Made by a program: the position numbers and the translations under genes. Shown one piece after another: positions 24,712 to 33,165 of a DNA stretch of 64,000 bases. The first letter of the stretch is position 1. Each line of letters begins with the position of its first letter. Below the pieces are notes generated by a model. It had not been told where the DNA came from, made no database searches, and saw only the letters and a program-made list of their open reading frames with translations. Source of the DNA: Kineosporia aurantiaca JCM 3230 (GTDB lineage Bacteria; Actinomycetota; Actinomycetes; Actinomycetales; Kineosporiaceae); assembly GCA_000719025.1 (NCBI GenBank), contig JODP01000027.1, positions 1 through 64,000 on the forward strand, given 5' to 3'.

Positions 24712-25737
24712 ATGCTCTCTCGAAAACCTTCTGTCGTCCTCCTCGCAACGGTACTCATGGCCGCAATTTCAACGTCACTCACTCCGGTGGGAGCGGCGGT
24801 GGCTGCCTCGAAAGAACCTACAATACCGTAGATTCCCGACTTTGGGGGAGCCGTCACCATGACGGGCTCGGCGGCGCAGTCCGTCAGTACGCCGAAAAGC
24901 GCCGCCGCGCGAACAACCTCGACCGCTGCAGCGGGCACCAATTGTAGCGACGGGCTCATTTCGGCCGACGGTAACGCTGCGTACGACACCTCACGCTATC
25001 CAAATAAGCTCACCCAAATCGCATGGCCTGCAGAGGCGGTCATTAACTGCAGCGCACCCGTTTACGAACTGAAATACACCATGTACGCCATCGACCCCCA
25101 AGGGACATCGCATCCAATCGCCACAGGGGATTGCCTTGGGTGCGCGACCCTCTCCACAACGAAGACTGGATACGCCTGCAATCAAGCGGTGCCGAGTGGT
25201 CCTGGCAATTGTTCCGGGTTGTGGAAGCTTCAAAAGATCAGCATTTGGGAACTTCCACCTGGTGAAACTTGGAGCAATTCCGGAGGATGCGTCCCCGCTG
25301 GATCGGTTTTAACCTGCACCGTTACGGCCGATTACGGCAACGCCTCCCTGTACAACGTATCAACAACGGACTGGCAACTGACTCCCGAAGGCATGCTACC
25401 GGCGATAACATCAACTGGGCTCGCCGATATCAGAACGTATCATTACGCAACCGGGACAACGGACCCAAGTAAAAGTTTGTTTAATGCGGACGTTGATGCC
25501 AACAAGCTGGCTGAGATCTTCACCGCCGGCGTAAAAGACACTGGCGCCCCCTGGTATCTGAACGCCAATGGATACTATGAAAAAGACTTTCCCTATAGCG
25601 GCGTGGGCAAAAAATCAGCGCGCGTAGGCGGGGGGAAAGCGACTGGCATCGAACTTGTTGTGGCCAGCCACGGGGATCCCACCCAGAAGGAAGCAAACCT
25701 TGTGACCATGTATCCCTCGGATCGTGACTTCACATGA
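24712..25737 (+). pseudogene. Secreted putative RNase-type toxin with in-frame TAG after the signal peptide
   Basis: ATG 24712 follows AAGGGGA and encodes a clear signal peptide (SVVLLATVLMAAISTSLTPV, cleavage near GAAVAA). Codon 40 is TAG (24829-24831), and the same frame then stays open for 301 codons. A cysteine-rich region (about residues 65-200) precedes a C-terminal domain with KKSARVGGGKATGIELVV and NLVTMYPSD. The VxT-YP ending is common in BECR-fold RNase toxins; this assignment is tentative. Its stop overlaps the ATG of the ankyrin gene (ATGA). Base composition is visibly less GC-rich than neighbours, suggesting transfer. It is a pseudogene unless the TAG is read through or is a sequencing error; ATG 24859 would give a form without the signal peptide. 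Confidence 0.6.
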
Positions 25738-26381
25738 GTGTCGTTCCCGCGACCGGCGACGAGCACGCAAACCTTGTTGAACTGATGGTTGGAGCCGCTG
25801 AGGCCGGAAACATTGGCAGGGTCACCGAACTCATCGATAGCGGAGTACTAGTCGATGCCCAAGACAATGACCACCGCACCGCTCTGGACAAGGCGATCTG
25901 GGCGGATCGAGTCGAGGCAGTGACTCTTCTGCTGGAACGGGGAGCGGACCCCGAGCAGCCGATTGGGGCACATCGTGAGGATTACCCACTACGCTTTGTC
26001 GCCGCCCGGGACAGGGTGAGCATAGCCGCTGCGCTGATTCGGGCTGGTGCGCGGGTCAATGGTGAGCCTTGGCCGCAGCACAGCCGCCCAATAGTCCTGG
26101 CCGTCGCCTACGCCAGCCCCGAGATGGTGAACCTGCTCCTGGACAGTGGCGTCGACGTGAACGGGACCGAACCCTACGCCAACCGGCCGCTGCGGGCCGC
26201 TGTGGACTCCCGTCGTCTGTCCATGATCCGGCTGCTCGTGCAGCGAGGAGGTCAGCCTCATGCTCACGACGTGGCCACAGTGGTCCAGCAGATGAATGAC
26301 GACGACGGCGCGGACGACCGGCGTCGCAGCGAATACGCCGAGACCATTGAATTGATGAAGAAGGCGCAGGGGCACCTATAG
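25734..26381 (+). CDS. Ankyrin-repeat protein, candidate immunity protein
   Basis: A 215-aa cytoplasmic protein, start ATG 25734, overlapping the stop of the upstream toxin-like gene by 4 bp. It has about four to five ankyrin repeats: AAEAGNIGRVTELIDSGVLV, RTALDKAIWADRVEAVTLL, PLRFVAARDRVSIAAALIR, VLAVAYASPEMVNLLLDSG and PLRAAVDSRRLSMIRLL. No catalytic domain is present. Ankyrin proteins are a known class of immunity protein next to polymorphic toxins. Tight coupling and the absence of another partner support that role here. Confidence 0.85.
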   Translation: MSVVPATGDEHANLVELMVGAAEAGNIGRVTELIDSGVLVDAQDNDHRTALDKAIWADRVEAVTLLLERGADPEQPIGAHREDYPLRFVAARDRVSIAAALIRAGARVNGEPWPQHSRPIVLAVAYASPEMVNLLLDSGVDVNGTEPYANRPLRAAVDSRRLSMIRLLVQRGGQPHAHDVATVVQQMNDDDGADDRRRSEYAETIELMKKAQGHL

Positions 26382-26465
26382 TCGTTGTCTGTATCGACGT
26401 TGCTGACGGCAGAATGTTATGGCTCTCCTGATGGATCCATGGGTGGGTTTCCATGATCATCAATT

Positions 26466-27960
26466 GTGGCGGCCGTCGTGGGTGCGGCGACGGTGGCCGG
26501 GAGCCTGGTACTCCTGGCCCAGGGGGCTCAGGCTGGCGGCACCCTGAAAGGGGCCGCGGCCGAGCAAGGCCGGTACTTCGGTGCGGCGGTACCGCGCTTC
26601 AAGCTGAACGACTCCGGTTACACCACCATCCTGGAGCGCGAGTTCAACATGGTCACGGCCGAGAACGAGATGAAGTGGGATGCCACCGAACCCACGCAGG
26701 GTACGTTCACCTACAGCTCCGGTGATGCCATTCTGGCGCACGCCCAGGCCCACGGGCAGCAGATGCGAGGGCACAATCTGCTGTGGCACGCGCAGCAGCC
26801 GGCGTGGGTTAAGTCATTGAGCGGGAGCGCTCTGCGCTCCGCCATGATCAACCACTCACCCAGGTCGCGACCCACTACAAGGGCAAGATCTACGCCTGGG
26901 ACGTGGTCAACGAGGCCTACGCCGACGACGGTAGCGGCAAGCCGCGTACCTCGAATCTGCAGGACACGGGTGGCGACTGGATCGAGGCGGCTTTCCGCGC
27001 GGCCCGGGCCGCCGACCCGGCGGCCAAGCTCTGCTACAACGACTACGGCACCGACTCGATCAACGCCAAGAGCACCGGCATCTACACGATGGTCAAGGAC
27101 TTTAAGGCTCGCGGCGTCCCGATCGACTGCGTCGGGTTCCAGTCCCACCTGGGCACCGGGGTTCCCAGCACCTACGAGGCCAACCTGCAGCGCTTCGCCG
27201 ACCTGGGCGTCGATGTCCAGATCACCGAACTGGACATCGCGCAGGGCAGCACCCAGGCCAGTACCTACGCCAGCGTGGTCAAGTCTTGCCTGGCCGTGTC
27301 CCGGTGCACCGGCATCACCACCTGGGGTGTGCGCGACAGCGACTCCTGGCGTGGCGACGAGAACCCGCTGCTGTTCAACGGCGACGGTTCCAAGAAGGAC
27401 GCCTACACCTCGGTTCTGAACGCCTTTAACGCCGGCGGAACCCCGGTCACACCCGGCCAGCCCGTCCCCAGCTCCTCTGCGACGCCGTCCATCTCGGCTA
27501 CCACGCCGCCGGCGTCTGCGTCGTCAACGGCCTCGCCGAGCACGTCGGCCAGTGCGTCGCCCAGCATGGAACCCACGACGTCGCCCAGCGCGGAACCTAC
27601 GACGTCACCGAGCACGTCGCCCACGACGTCCCCCACCGCAGCGCCCGGCGCCGCCAGCTGCACCGCCACGGTGTCGTTGCGGAAGCGAGCACAGGGGGCC
27701 TCGCTGGCTCGCGTCACCGTGGCCGCCGGCTCCAGGGCGATCACGGGCTGGGATGTTGCCCTGGCCCTGCCGTCCGAGACCAGGGCCACCCGTACCTGGC
27801 AGGCCAAGCGCTCGGGGCTGATGGGGAGGTGCACTTCGCCAACGTGAAGCGCAACGCAAAGATTGCAGCCCAGAAGTCGACTCGGTTCAGCTTCATTCTG
27901 CGCCACGGCCAAGACATGCCCATGGCTCAGGACCTGAAAACCACCTGCGTTGCCGGCTAG
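26466..27960 (+). pseudogene. GH10 endoxylanase with CBM2-like domain, two frameshifts
   Basis: Three frames make one secreted enzyme. The first (from GTG 26466, with a hydrophobic export segment) carries the GH10 N-terminus: AAAEQGRYFGAAV, FNMVTAENEMKWDATEP and RGHNLLWHAQQPAWV. Near 26858 one base is missing, and the next frame continues YAWDVVNEAYADD with the acid/base Glu, then ITELDI with the nucleophile Glu. A Ser/Thr/Pro linker leads to a CBM2-like domain (SCTATVSL, AITGWDVALALP). A second missing base near 27816 shifts the end to EVHFANVKRN and TTCVAG, stop 27958. It degraded xylan if ever intact. The true start is also uncertain because no ribosome-binding site precedes GTG 26466. Confidence 0.75.
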
Positions 27961-28189
27961 TCCAGTCCGTTCTCGACGTGCCGTCCGGCTGAACCAGCCG
28001 GGCGGCACGGTTTCGCGCGTATGAGTCGCCCTAAACTCGGGCCAACAAAGCTTGCGGGACGCGGTAATCGTCGCAAATTTCTTTACTGAAATGACGGTCG
28101 CGGCCACTGAACCGGACCACACACCGGTGCGATTCCAGTCTCATCCGTCACCCACCCTCGACACGTTCACCGCTGGAAGTCGCGTGATC

Positions 28190-28540
28190 TCACTGAGGGG
28201 TTTGATGAGTGCGGGCGCTGTTCACAATGTCCTGCAGCGCTGCGACATGGCCGTCCAGTGCGCTCTGCCCCCTGACGGTCAGGCGCAGCCGGGTCTTGGT
28301 GTAGCGGCCGGAGGCGACCTTCTTGACTTCGACGTAGCCACGCTCGACCAGGATGGTGACGTTCTTGGACAAGGTCGGCTGGGTCAGCCCGCAGTAGTCC
28401 TGCACGGCCTTGAAGTCAGCTTCCTCGCAGCCGGATAGGTAGGCGCACATCCGCAGCCGGACGGCGGACGTCAAGGTCTCCTCCAATGCCGGTGCTGCCG
28501 CCGTGTTCACCGGGCTTGTCTTGCCTGGGCTGGTGGCCAT
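28190..28540 (-). CDS. Winged-helix (MarR/ArsR-like) transcriptional regulator
   Basis: A 116-aa protein from ATG 28540. Residues about 25-90 form a winged helix: AVRLRMCAYLSGCEE, FKAVQDYCGLTQPTLSKNV and ILVERGYVEVKK. The wing GRYTKTRLRLT follows. This is the small, transcription-factor type often paired with a membrane protein. The start ATG shares one base with the stop of the upstream membrane gene (TGATG), so translation is coupled. The palindrome at 28984-29016 before the operon is the likely binding site. Confidence 0.85.
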   Translation of the reverse strand: MATSPGKTSPVNTAAAPALEETLTSAVRLRMCAYLSGCEEADFKAVQDYCGLTQPTLSKNVTILVERGYVEVKKVASGRYTKTRLRLTVRGQSALDGHVAALQDIVNSARTHQTPQ

Positions 28541-28971
28541 CAGGGGCGCACCCGCCCACCGGCCACCAGCACTCCGCGCAGCATTGCGTACCAGGCCACC
28601 GCCGTCACGACCCCAAGCCCTGAGAAGATCCAGACCAGTCCGGGACTGGCCCCGAAGCCGCAGATCGCCAGCACGACCGCGCACAGCAGAAAGGTGGTGT
28701 TCTCGGTTCTGGTCCAGCCGCGGTAGCCGTGCAGCCCCCGCTGACGTCGGGCATAGGTAGGAAACAGATGGGCAGCAGCGAAGCAGAGCACGCCTACAGC
28801 GAGGAACGCCACGTGCTGCCAACCGGTCTGGCCTTGGGCGACCAGTGCGACACCGGTACCGGCGCAGAGGGCGGAAACGGCGCACACGCTGCGCGGCATA
28901 GTAGGTCGACTTGCTGCGAGGTAGGCGCGGCGGACCTCGTCGGCCTGGGCTTGCGCAGTGATGTTGTCCAC
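28540..28971 (-). CDS. Small integral membrane protein, operon partner of a winged-helix regulator
   Basis: Taken from GTG 28971 this is 143 aa; the frame is open upstream to 29112, but the upstream part overlaps the operator palindrome. About four membrane helices are visible: SVCAVSALCAGTGVALVA, VAFLAVGVLCFAAAHLF, TTFLLCAVVLAICGFGA and LVWIFSGLGVVTAVAWYAML. I do not recognise a specific family. The pairing with a winged-helix regulator resembles the two-gene modules in which the membrane protein modulates or is controlled by the regulator. Confidence 0.7.
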   Translation of the reverse strand: MDNITAQAQADEVRRAYLAASRPTMPRSVCAVSALCAGTGVALVAQGQTGWQHVAFLAVGVLCFAAAHLFPTYARRQRGLHGYRGWTRTENTTFLLCAVVLAICGFGASPGLVWIFSGLGVVTAVAWYAMLRGVLVAGGRVRP

Positions 28972-28983
28972 GCCGAGACAGTA

Positions 28984-29016
28984 GACATCTACATGCCAGA
29001 TTGGCAAGTAGATGTC
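28984..29016. promoter_or_regulatory. 33-bp palindromic operator (15-3-15)
   Basis: GACATCTACATGCCA (28984-28998) and TGGCAAGTAGATGTC (29002-29016) are inverted copies with 14 of 15 matches, separated by GAT. The site lies 12 bp before the membrane-protein start, where the promoter of the two-gene operon must be. Autoregulation by the winged-helix protein is inferred. The remaining sequence to 29597 contains no gene I can support. Confidence 0.7.
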
Positions 29017-29597
29017 CGATGCACCATCCCAGGGGCGAGGGCCGGTACGAGACTCCAGCCGATCAGGGGACACCGTCCCGTAAACCGGCCGGCCACCGCG
29101 GCCGGGCGGCACCAGCTCAGCGTGGAGGTGTAGGAGGACCCGTTGTCGTCACCGCCACCGGGATGGCCGCGACCACGTCTCCTGTGGTCAGCTCGCACCC
29201 AGACGGGTCTGCCGGTGCCGCGCGACTGCATGACCGGATCGCCCGGATGAAGAACGGCCCGATGCTTCCAGGGCCACTTTCCCGCACGATCCGCACCATG
29301 TCGGCTCGTGCCAGGGCCGACATTGGTCCCCGGCACCGATTACCTGCCGGTCGAGCGGTGCTGCGCTCTCTCGCTCACTTCGGAGGGGCGGCCCGAAGGC
29401 GCCCCGGAGGGCCCGGTCGTGACGTGACTCGACCACGTAAGCGACGATGAGTACGGCGGGCGGTGCTTGGCTGTCCGGGCGTCGATGTGGTGCTCGTCCG
29501 GACCCGGCGAACCCGATTCGCTGAACGACCGGAAAACGGGCTGTCGGGGTTCATTCACGCGGTCTGAACGTTTGTGAGGGCTCAGGCTGTCTCGTCC

Positions 29598-30197
29598 TCA
29601 TCCGGACAGGAGACGGCCGCCGAGTTCGGATGCCAGGAGGACGTCGACGGCGTCGTCGATGAGTTTCTCCGCCTGAGGTCGGTCGATGCGCCGTGATGCC
29701 AGCAGGGTCGCGGTGCCCTGCATCGTGGCGGTGAACAGGAGCTTGAACCGTTCCCGGGCGTCGTCGGCCGGGCTCTGGGTGGATTCCCGGGCCAGCGCCT
29801 GGTCGAAGACCTGGAACAGGCGCAGCGCCGCCTCGTGGATCGGGCCGGACGGCGCGTCCTGCTTCGCTGCGAACATCAGGTCCATCAGGGCGGCGTCGTG
29901 CACGGCGAAATCGACGTATGCCCGCCCCACCAGCCGGGCCTGCTCCTCCAGCGTGCCGGGGGTGCGCAGGGCGGTCCTGAGGTTGTCGGTGAGCCGGTTG
30001 AAGCCCTGTTCGGCGAGCGCGTCCAGCAGCGCCTGGCGGTCGACGAAGTGGCTGCGTGGCGCCCCGTGACTGACGCCCGCCTGCCGGGCGAGCTCGCGCA
30101 GGGACAGTCCGCCGACCCCGCCCTCACGCAGCATGGCCTCGGCCTGCTCGAGCAGCACCACCCGCAGGTTGCCGTGATGGAAGGGCCTGGACGCCAT
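29598..30197 (-). CDS. TetR-family transcriptional regulator
   Basis: A 199-aa protein. ATG 30197 (MASRPFHHGNLRVVL) is preferred over ATG 30218 because AGGATC precedes it and HHGNLR is the usual beginning. The HTH is at LSLRELARQAGVSHGAPRSH, then FVDRQALLDALA. The C-terminal domain (TLEEQARLVGRAYVDFAVHD, FKLLFTATMQGTATLL) resembles the TetR_C_33/WHG-type ligand domain. It is divergent from the NAD(P)-binding gene at 30262, with a perfect palindrome between. Confidence 0.92.
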   Translation of the reverse strand: MASRPFHHGNLRVVLLEQAEAMLREGGVGGLSLRELARQAGVSHGAPRSHFVDRQALLDALAEQGFNRLTDNLRTALRTPGTLEEQARLVGRAYVDFAVHDAALMDLMFAAKQDAPSGPIHEAALRLFQVFDQALARESTQSPADDARERFKLLFTATMQGTATLLASRRIDRPQAEKLIDDAVDVLLASELGGRLLSG

Positions 30198-30236
30198 GAG
30201 CGAGATCCTACCAACCATCTGGTCATTGACTAGATT

Positions 30237-30251
30237 CTAGACAGTGTCTAG
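30237..30251. promoter_or_regulatory. Perfect 7-1-7 palindrome CTAGACA-G-TGTCTAG
   Basis: This 15-bp perfect palindrome lies in the 64-bp gap between the TetR gene and the divergent NAD(P)-binding gene, 10 bp before the latter's ATG. A second CTAG (GACTAG) is just upstream. It is very likely the TetR operator controlling both genes. Confidence 0.7.
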
Positions 30252-30261
30252 TTTGGACGCT

Positions 30262-30912
30262 ATGACTCAGCAGAAGACGTACCTGGTGTTCGGGGCCACC
30301 GGTCAGACCGGGCAGCACTTCACCGCACTTGCCCTCAAACAGGGGCACAAGGTCCGGGCCGTGGCGCGCAACCCTACTAAGCTGGCGATGACGCATCCGG
30401 ATCTGGACGTCCGCCAGGGAACTGTCCCCGGGGTGGCGAACCTGGACGACCTGCTCCAGGTCGTGGACTTCGTGGTCTGCATGCTCGGCGACCGACAGAT
30501 GCAGAAGCAGCAGAAGGTCAACACCGCGTTCGTGCGCGAACTGGTTCCGGCGATGCGCCGGGCCGGGGTGAGCCGGTTGCTCTACCAGGCCGGCGGCCTG
30601 AGCAAGCCTCCGGGCCGCCAGCTTCCGCCGCTGTTCCGGGTCATCCGAAACACGGTGGCCCGCTCGTATATCGGGCAGCACGAGGACAACGAGGCCGTCA
30701 TGGAGTACCTGACCCAGGAGGCCGGCGACCTCGAATGGATGGTGCATCGCGCGGGTATCGGCTCGAACGGCTCGTCCAAGGGCGTCCTGGAAAGGTCCAG
30801 CACGTCGGCGAGCATCGGCACGTTCCAGGATGTTGCCGCCTACAACCTGGCGACCGTGGCCGACCCCTCCGCCATCCACACCTGTGACCTGAGCTCGTAC
30901 CGCAAACGCTGA
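30262..30912 (+). CDS. NAD(P)-binding (NmrA-like / atypical SDR) protein
   Basis: A 216-aa protein from ATG 30262 (MTQQKTYLVFGATGQTGQHF). The GATGQTG dinucleotide loop is followed by KVRAVARNPTK, an NADP-type segment. RLLYQAGGLSK and LEWMVHRAGIG resemble the later strands of NAD(P)H-binding atypical SDRs, which lack the usual YxxxK pair. Such proteins act as sensors or quinone/flavin reductases. The divergent TetR and its palindrome suggest inducible expression. Confidence 0.85.
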   Translation: MTQQKTYLVFGATGQTGQHFTALALKQGHKVRAVARNPTKLAMTHPDLDVRQGTVPGVANLDDLLQVVDFVVCMLGDRQMQKQQKVNTAFVRELVPAMRRAGVSRLLYQAGGLSKPPGRQLPPLFRVIRNTVARSYIGQHEDNEAVMEYLTQEAGDLEWMVHRAGIGSNGSSKGVLERSSTSASIGTFQDVAAYNLATVADPSAIHTCDLSSYRKR

Positions 30913-31197
30913 GGTCGGCAGGGCCACGGCAGCGGGTCCGTGAGAACGACGGCGCCGTCCTGGCTCGTGAGGCCGTTCACCAGGATGGTCAACGGAAGGA
31001 ATGGGCCTCCCCGCCGAGGCGGGTTGTGCTCGCGGTGGAAAGGCCGGGGCGCCTCGGCAGTACCCGTCCATTGCTCCTGCACTGCCCTTTCCATCGCCAT
31101 TCGCGTCCATGATCGATCCACGAACTAACAACGCCGGTCAGGGGCATGCGCCGACCAACGCTTGACCCTGGGCCCATCGCGCCGATCACACCAGTGG

Positions 31198-31944
31198 TCA
31201 GACCGCGATCCGTCCCCCGTCGACCGGCAGGACCGCGCCGTGGACGAACGACGCGCCCTCGCCCAGCAGGAAAACGATGGCCTCAGCGATTTCCTCGGCG
31301 GTGCCCGGGCGCCCGGCCGGACCGGCGGCGGCCAGCTGGTCGAGGGACTCACCCATGGTGGCGGTTCCCTCGGTCCGGGTGGGACCGGGGCTGACCGCGT
31401 TGACCCGCACACCGTAGGGGCCGAACTCGGCCGCCCAGGACTTGGTCAGCAGCACCATCGCCGCCTTGCTGGAGCCGTAGAGCCCCATCCCGGCAGCGCC
31501 GAATTCGGCCACCATCGTGGTCACGTTGACGATCGCGCCGTGCCCGCGCTTGGCCATCGCCGGAGCCAGTTCCGCCACCAGGAAGTAGGGGGCCTTGACG
31601 TTGAGCGCATACACGTCGTCGAACTGCTTCTCGGTCATCGTCCCGGTGGGCCCGAACGGGAAGATGCCGGCACTGTTGACCAGGATGTCGACCGGGCCGG
31701 CCAACTCGGCCGCCCGCGCTGCGAGCGCACGCGCGGACGTCTCGTCGCGCAAATCGGAGGGGAGGAAGAAGGCCGTCCCTCCGGCCTGCTCGATGAGCTG
31801 CACGGCCTGGGCACCGCGGGCGGCGTCGCGGCCCGAGAGCACCACCTTCGCACCGCGCGCGGCCAGCGCCGTCGCGGTCGCCCGGCCAATGCCGCTGTTG
31901 CCGCCCGTCACCAGGGCCACCTTGCCGAAGAGCTCTGTCGTCAT
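31198..31944 (-). CDS. Short-chain dehydrogenase/reductase
   Basis: A 248-aa classical SDR starting at ATG 31944 after AAAGGTGAAAG. The coenzyme loop is TGGNSGIG (residues 13-20), the NSAG motif follows in DILVNSAG, and the active site is YGSSK. The catalytic Ser 13 residues before Tyr is Thr here (IVNVTTMVAEFG), a conservative but unusual change. SPGPTRTEG and the C-terminal GAVLPVDGG are standard. The divergent LysR at 32080 probably controls it. The substrate is unknown. Confidence 0.92.
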   Translation of the reverse strand: MTTELFGKVALVTGGNSGIGRATATALAARGAKVVLSGRDAARGAQAVQLIEQAGGTAFFLPSDLRDETSARALAARAAELAGPVDILVNSAGIFPFGPTGTMTEKQFDDVYALNVKAPYFLVAELAPAMAKRGHGAIVNVTTMVAEFGAAGMGLYGSSKAAMVLLTKSWAAEFGPYGVRVNAVSPGPTRTEGTATMGESLDQLAAAGPAGRPGTAEEIAEAIVFLLGEGASFVHGAVLPVDGGRIAV

Positions 31945-32051
31945 TGTCTTTCACCTTTTCTGTTCCGGACCCCGGTCGGAGTTCCGAGGGGTGTAAGCGA
32001 GCCGGGCACCGGTGGCATCCCTGCCGCCATAGGCCCCGCTTATGAGCGGAT

Positions 32052-32068
32052 ATCACCGTCGTCGTGAT
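32052..32068. promoter_or_regulatory. Candidate LysR box ATCAC-N7-GTGAT
   Basis: The inverted repeat ATCAC (32052-32056) and GTGAT (32064-32068) lies between the divergent SDR and LysR genes, 11 bp before the LysR start. Spacing is close to, but not exactly, the classical T-N11-A motif. Confidence 0.4.
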
Positions 32069-32079
32069 GCGATGAGGCC

Positions 32080-32964
32080 ATGGAGCTACGTGAGTTCAGG
32101 GTCTTCCTCGCTGTCGCCGAGGAGGGCAGCGTGTCGGCGGCGGCCCGACAGTTACGAGTGAGCCAGCCATCGGTGTCGCAGACCATTGCCACGCTGGAAC
32201 GCCAAACCGGCCTGGAGTTGCTGATCCGTCGCAGTACCGGGGTTCAGCTCACGGAGGCCGGGACGGTATTGGCCGGTGAGGCCCGGGCCGTCCTGGCTCG
32301 CTACGATCAGGCGCTGACGAGGATCGGGCAGTTCGCCGTCGTGGGTGACACGCACCTGCGCATCGGGGTGCCGCTGGAGTTTCCCCCGCAGCTCTTGCCG
32401 GAGGCAATGACCACCCTGGCCGTCAGGCATCCCCGCACGCACGTGACGTTTCAGCATCTGTCCTCGGCCGACCAGCTCCAGGCGCTGCGCGCAGGGGAGC
32501 TGGAGCTGGGGCTACTGCGCAGCCGTCCCGCCGACCGCGACCTCGACGCCATGGTGGTCGTCCGCGAACACCTGGGGGTTCTGCTGGCCGCGACCGGGGA
32601 TGCCCCTGTACCCGGCGGCGTTAGATTGGAGTCGCTGGCGGGCCTGAGCTGGGTGGGCTTCCCCCGCGCCGACAGCCCAGTCTGGTTCGACGAGATCACT
32701 GCCGTGCTGCACAGTCACGGGCTGAACCCCGGCGCACTGGCGGCGCGCGGGCAGTCGCTGATCCCGGAGGTGAAATTCGCGGCGGTCAGTGCCGGCCAGG
32801 CATTTGCCCTCGCGCCGGAGAAGTGGGGCCAGCCCCTTCCAGCCGGAGTGATCTGGACTGCTCTGGCCGGATCCCCGCTGGTGCGGCGTACGTGGGCCGT
32901 GTGGGCGGCCGACTCGCGCCGCCGCGATCTGGCCACCCTGGTGGGGCATCTGACCTCGGCGTGA
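32080..32964 (+). CDS. LysR-family transcriptional regulator
   Basis: A 294-aa protein from ATG 32080. The N-terminal HTH is textbook: MELREFRVFLAVAEEGSVSA, then AARQLRVSQPSVSQTIATLE and LLIRRSTGVQLTEAG. The effector domain follows (HLRIGVPLEFPPQLLPEAM...). It lies divergent to the SDR gene, the common layout for LysR regulators and their targets. Confidence 0.93.
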   Translation: MELREFRVFLAVAEEGSVSAAARQLRVSQPSVSQTIATLERQTGLELLIRRSTGVQLTEAGTVLAGEARAVLARYDQALTRIGQFAVVGDTHLRIGVPLEFPPQLLPEAMTTLAVRHPRTHVTFQHLSSADQLQALRAGELELGLLRSRPADRDLDAMVVVREHLGVLLAATGDAPVPGGVRLESLAGLSWVGFPRADSPVWFDEITAVLHSHGLNPGALAARGQSLIPEVKFAAVSAGQAFALAPEKWGQPLPAGVIWTALAGSPLVRRTWAVWAADSRRRDLATLVGHLTSA

Positions 32965-33165
32965 AACCTGCCCCATGAGAAGCGACTGTTGCCGAGGACG
33001 CCACTGTTGTGGGTCGGCCGGGTCTGGCCCCACCTGTCCGCCTGAACGAAGTCAGATTGGGTGTTGAGCACCGGTGGATGAACCGCTGCCACATATCCGT
33101 CGAATGTCCGCCAAAGCCCCTGCGTCGCTGGTCCTCCCGTGTTGGTGATCGACAGGAAGCTGCAT

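Noticed and set aside
29117..29323. Possible 68-aa minus-strand protein (MSALARADMVRIV...)
   Set aside because: It has no ribosome-binding site, no recognised family, and overlaps other equally long frames.
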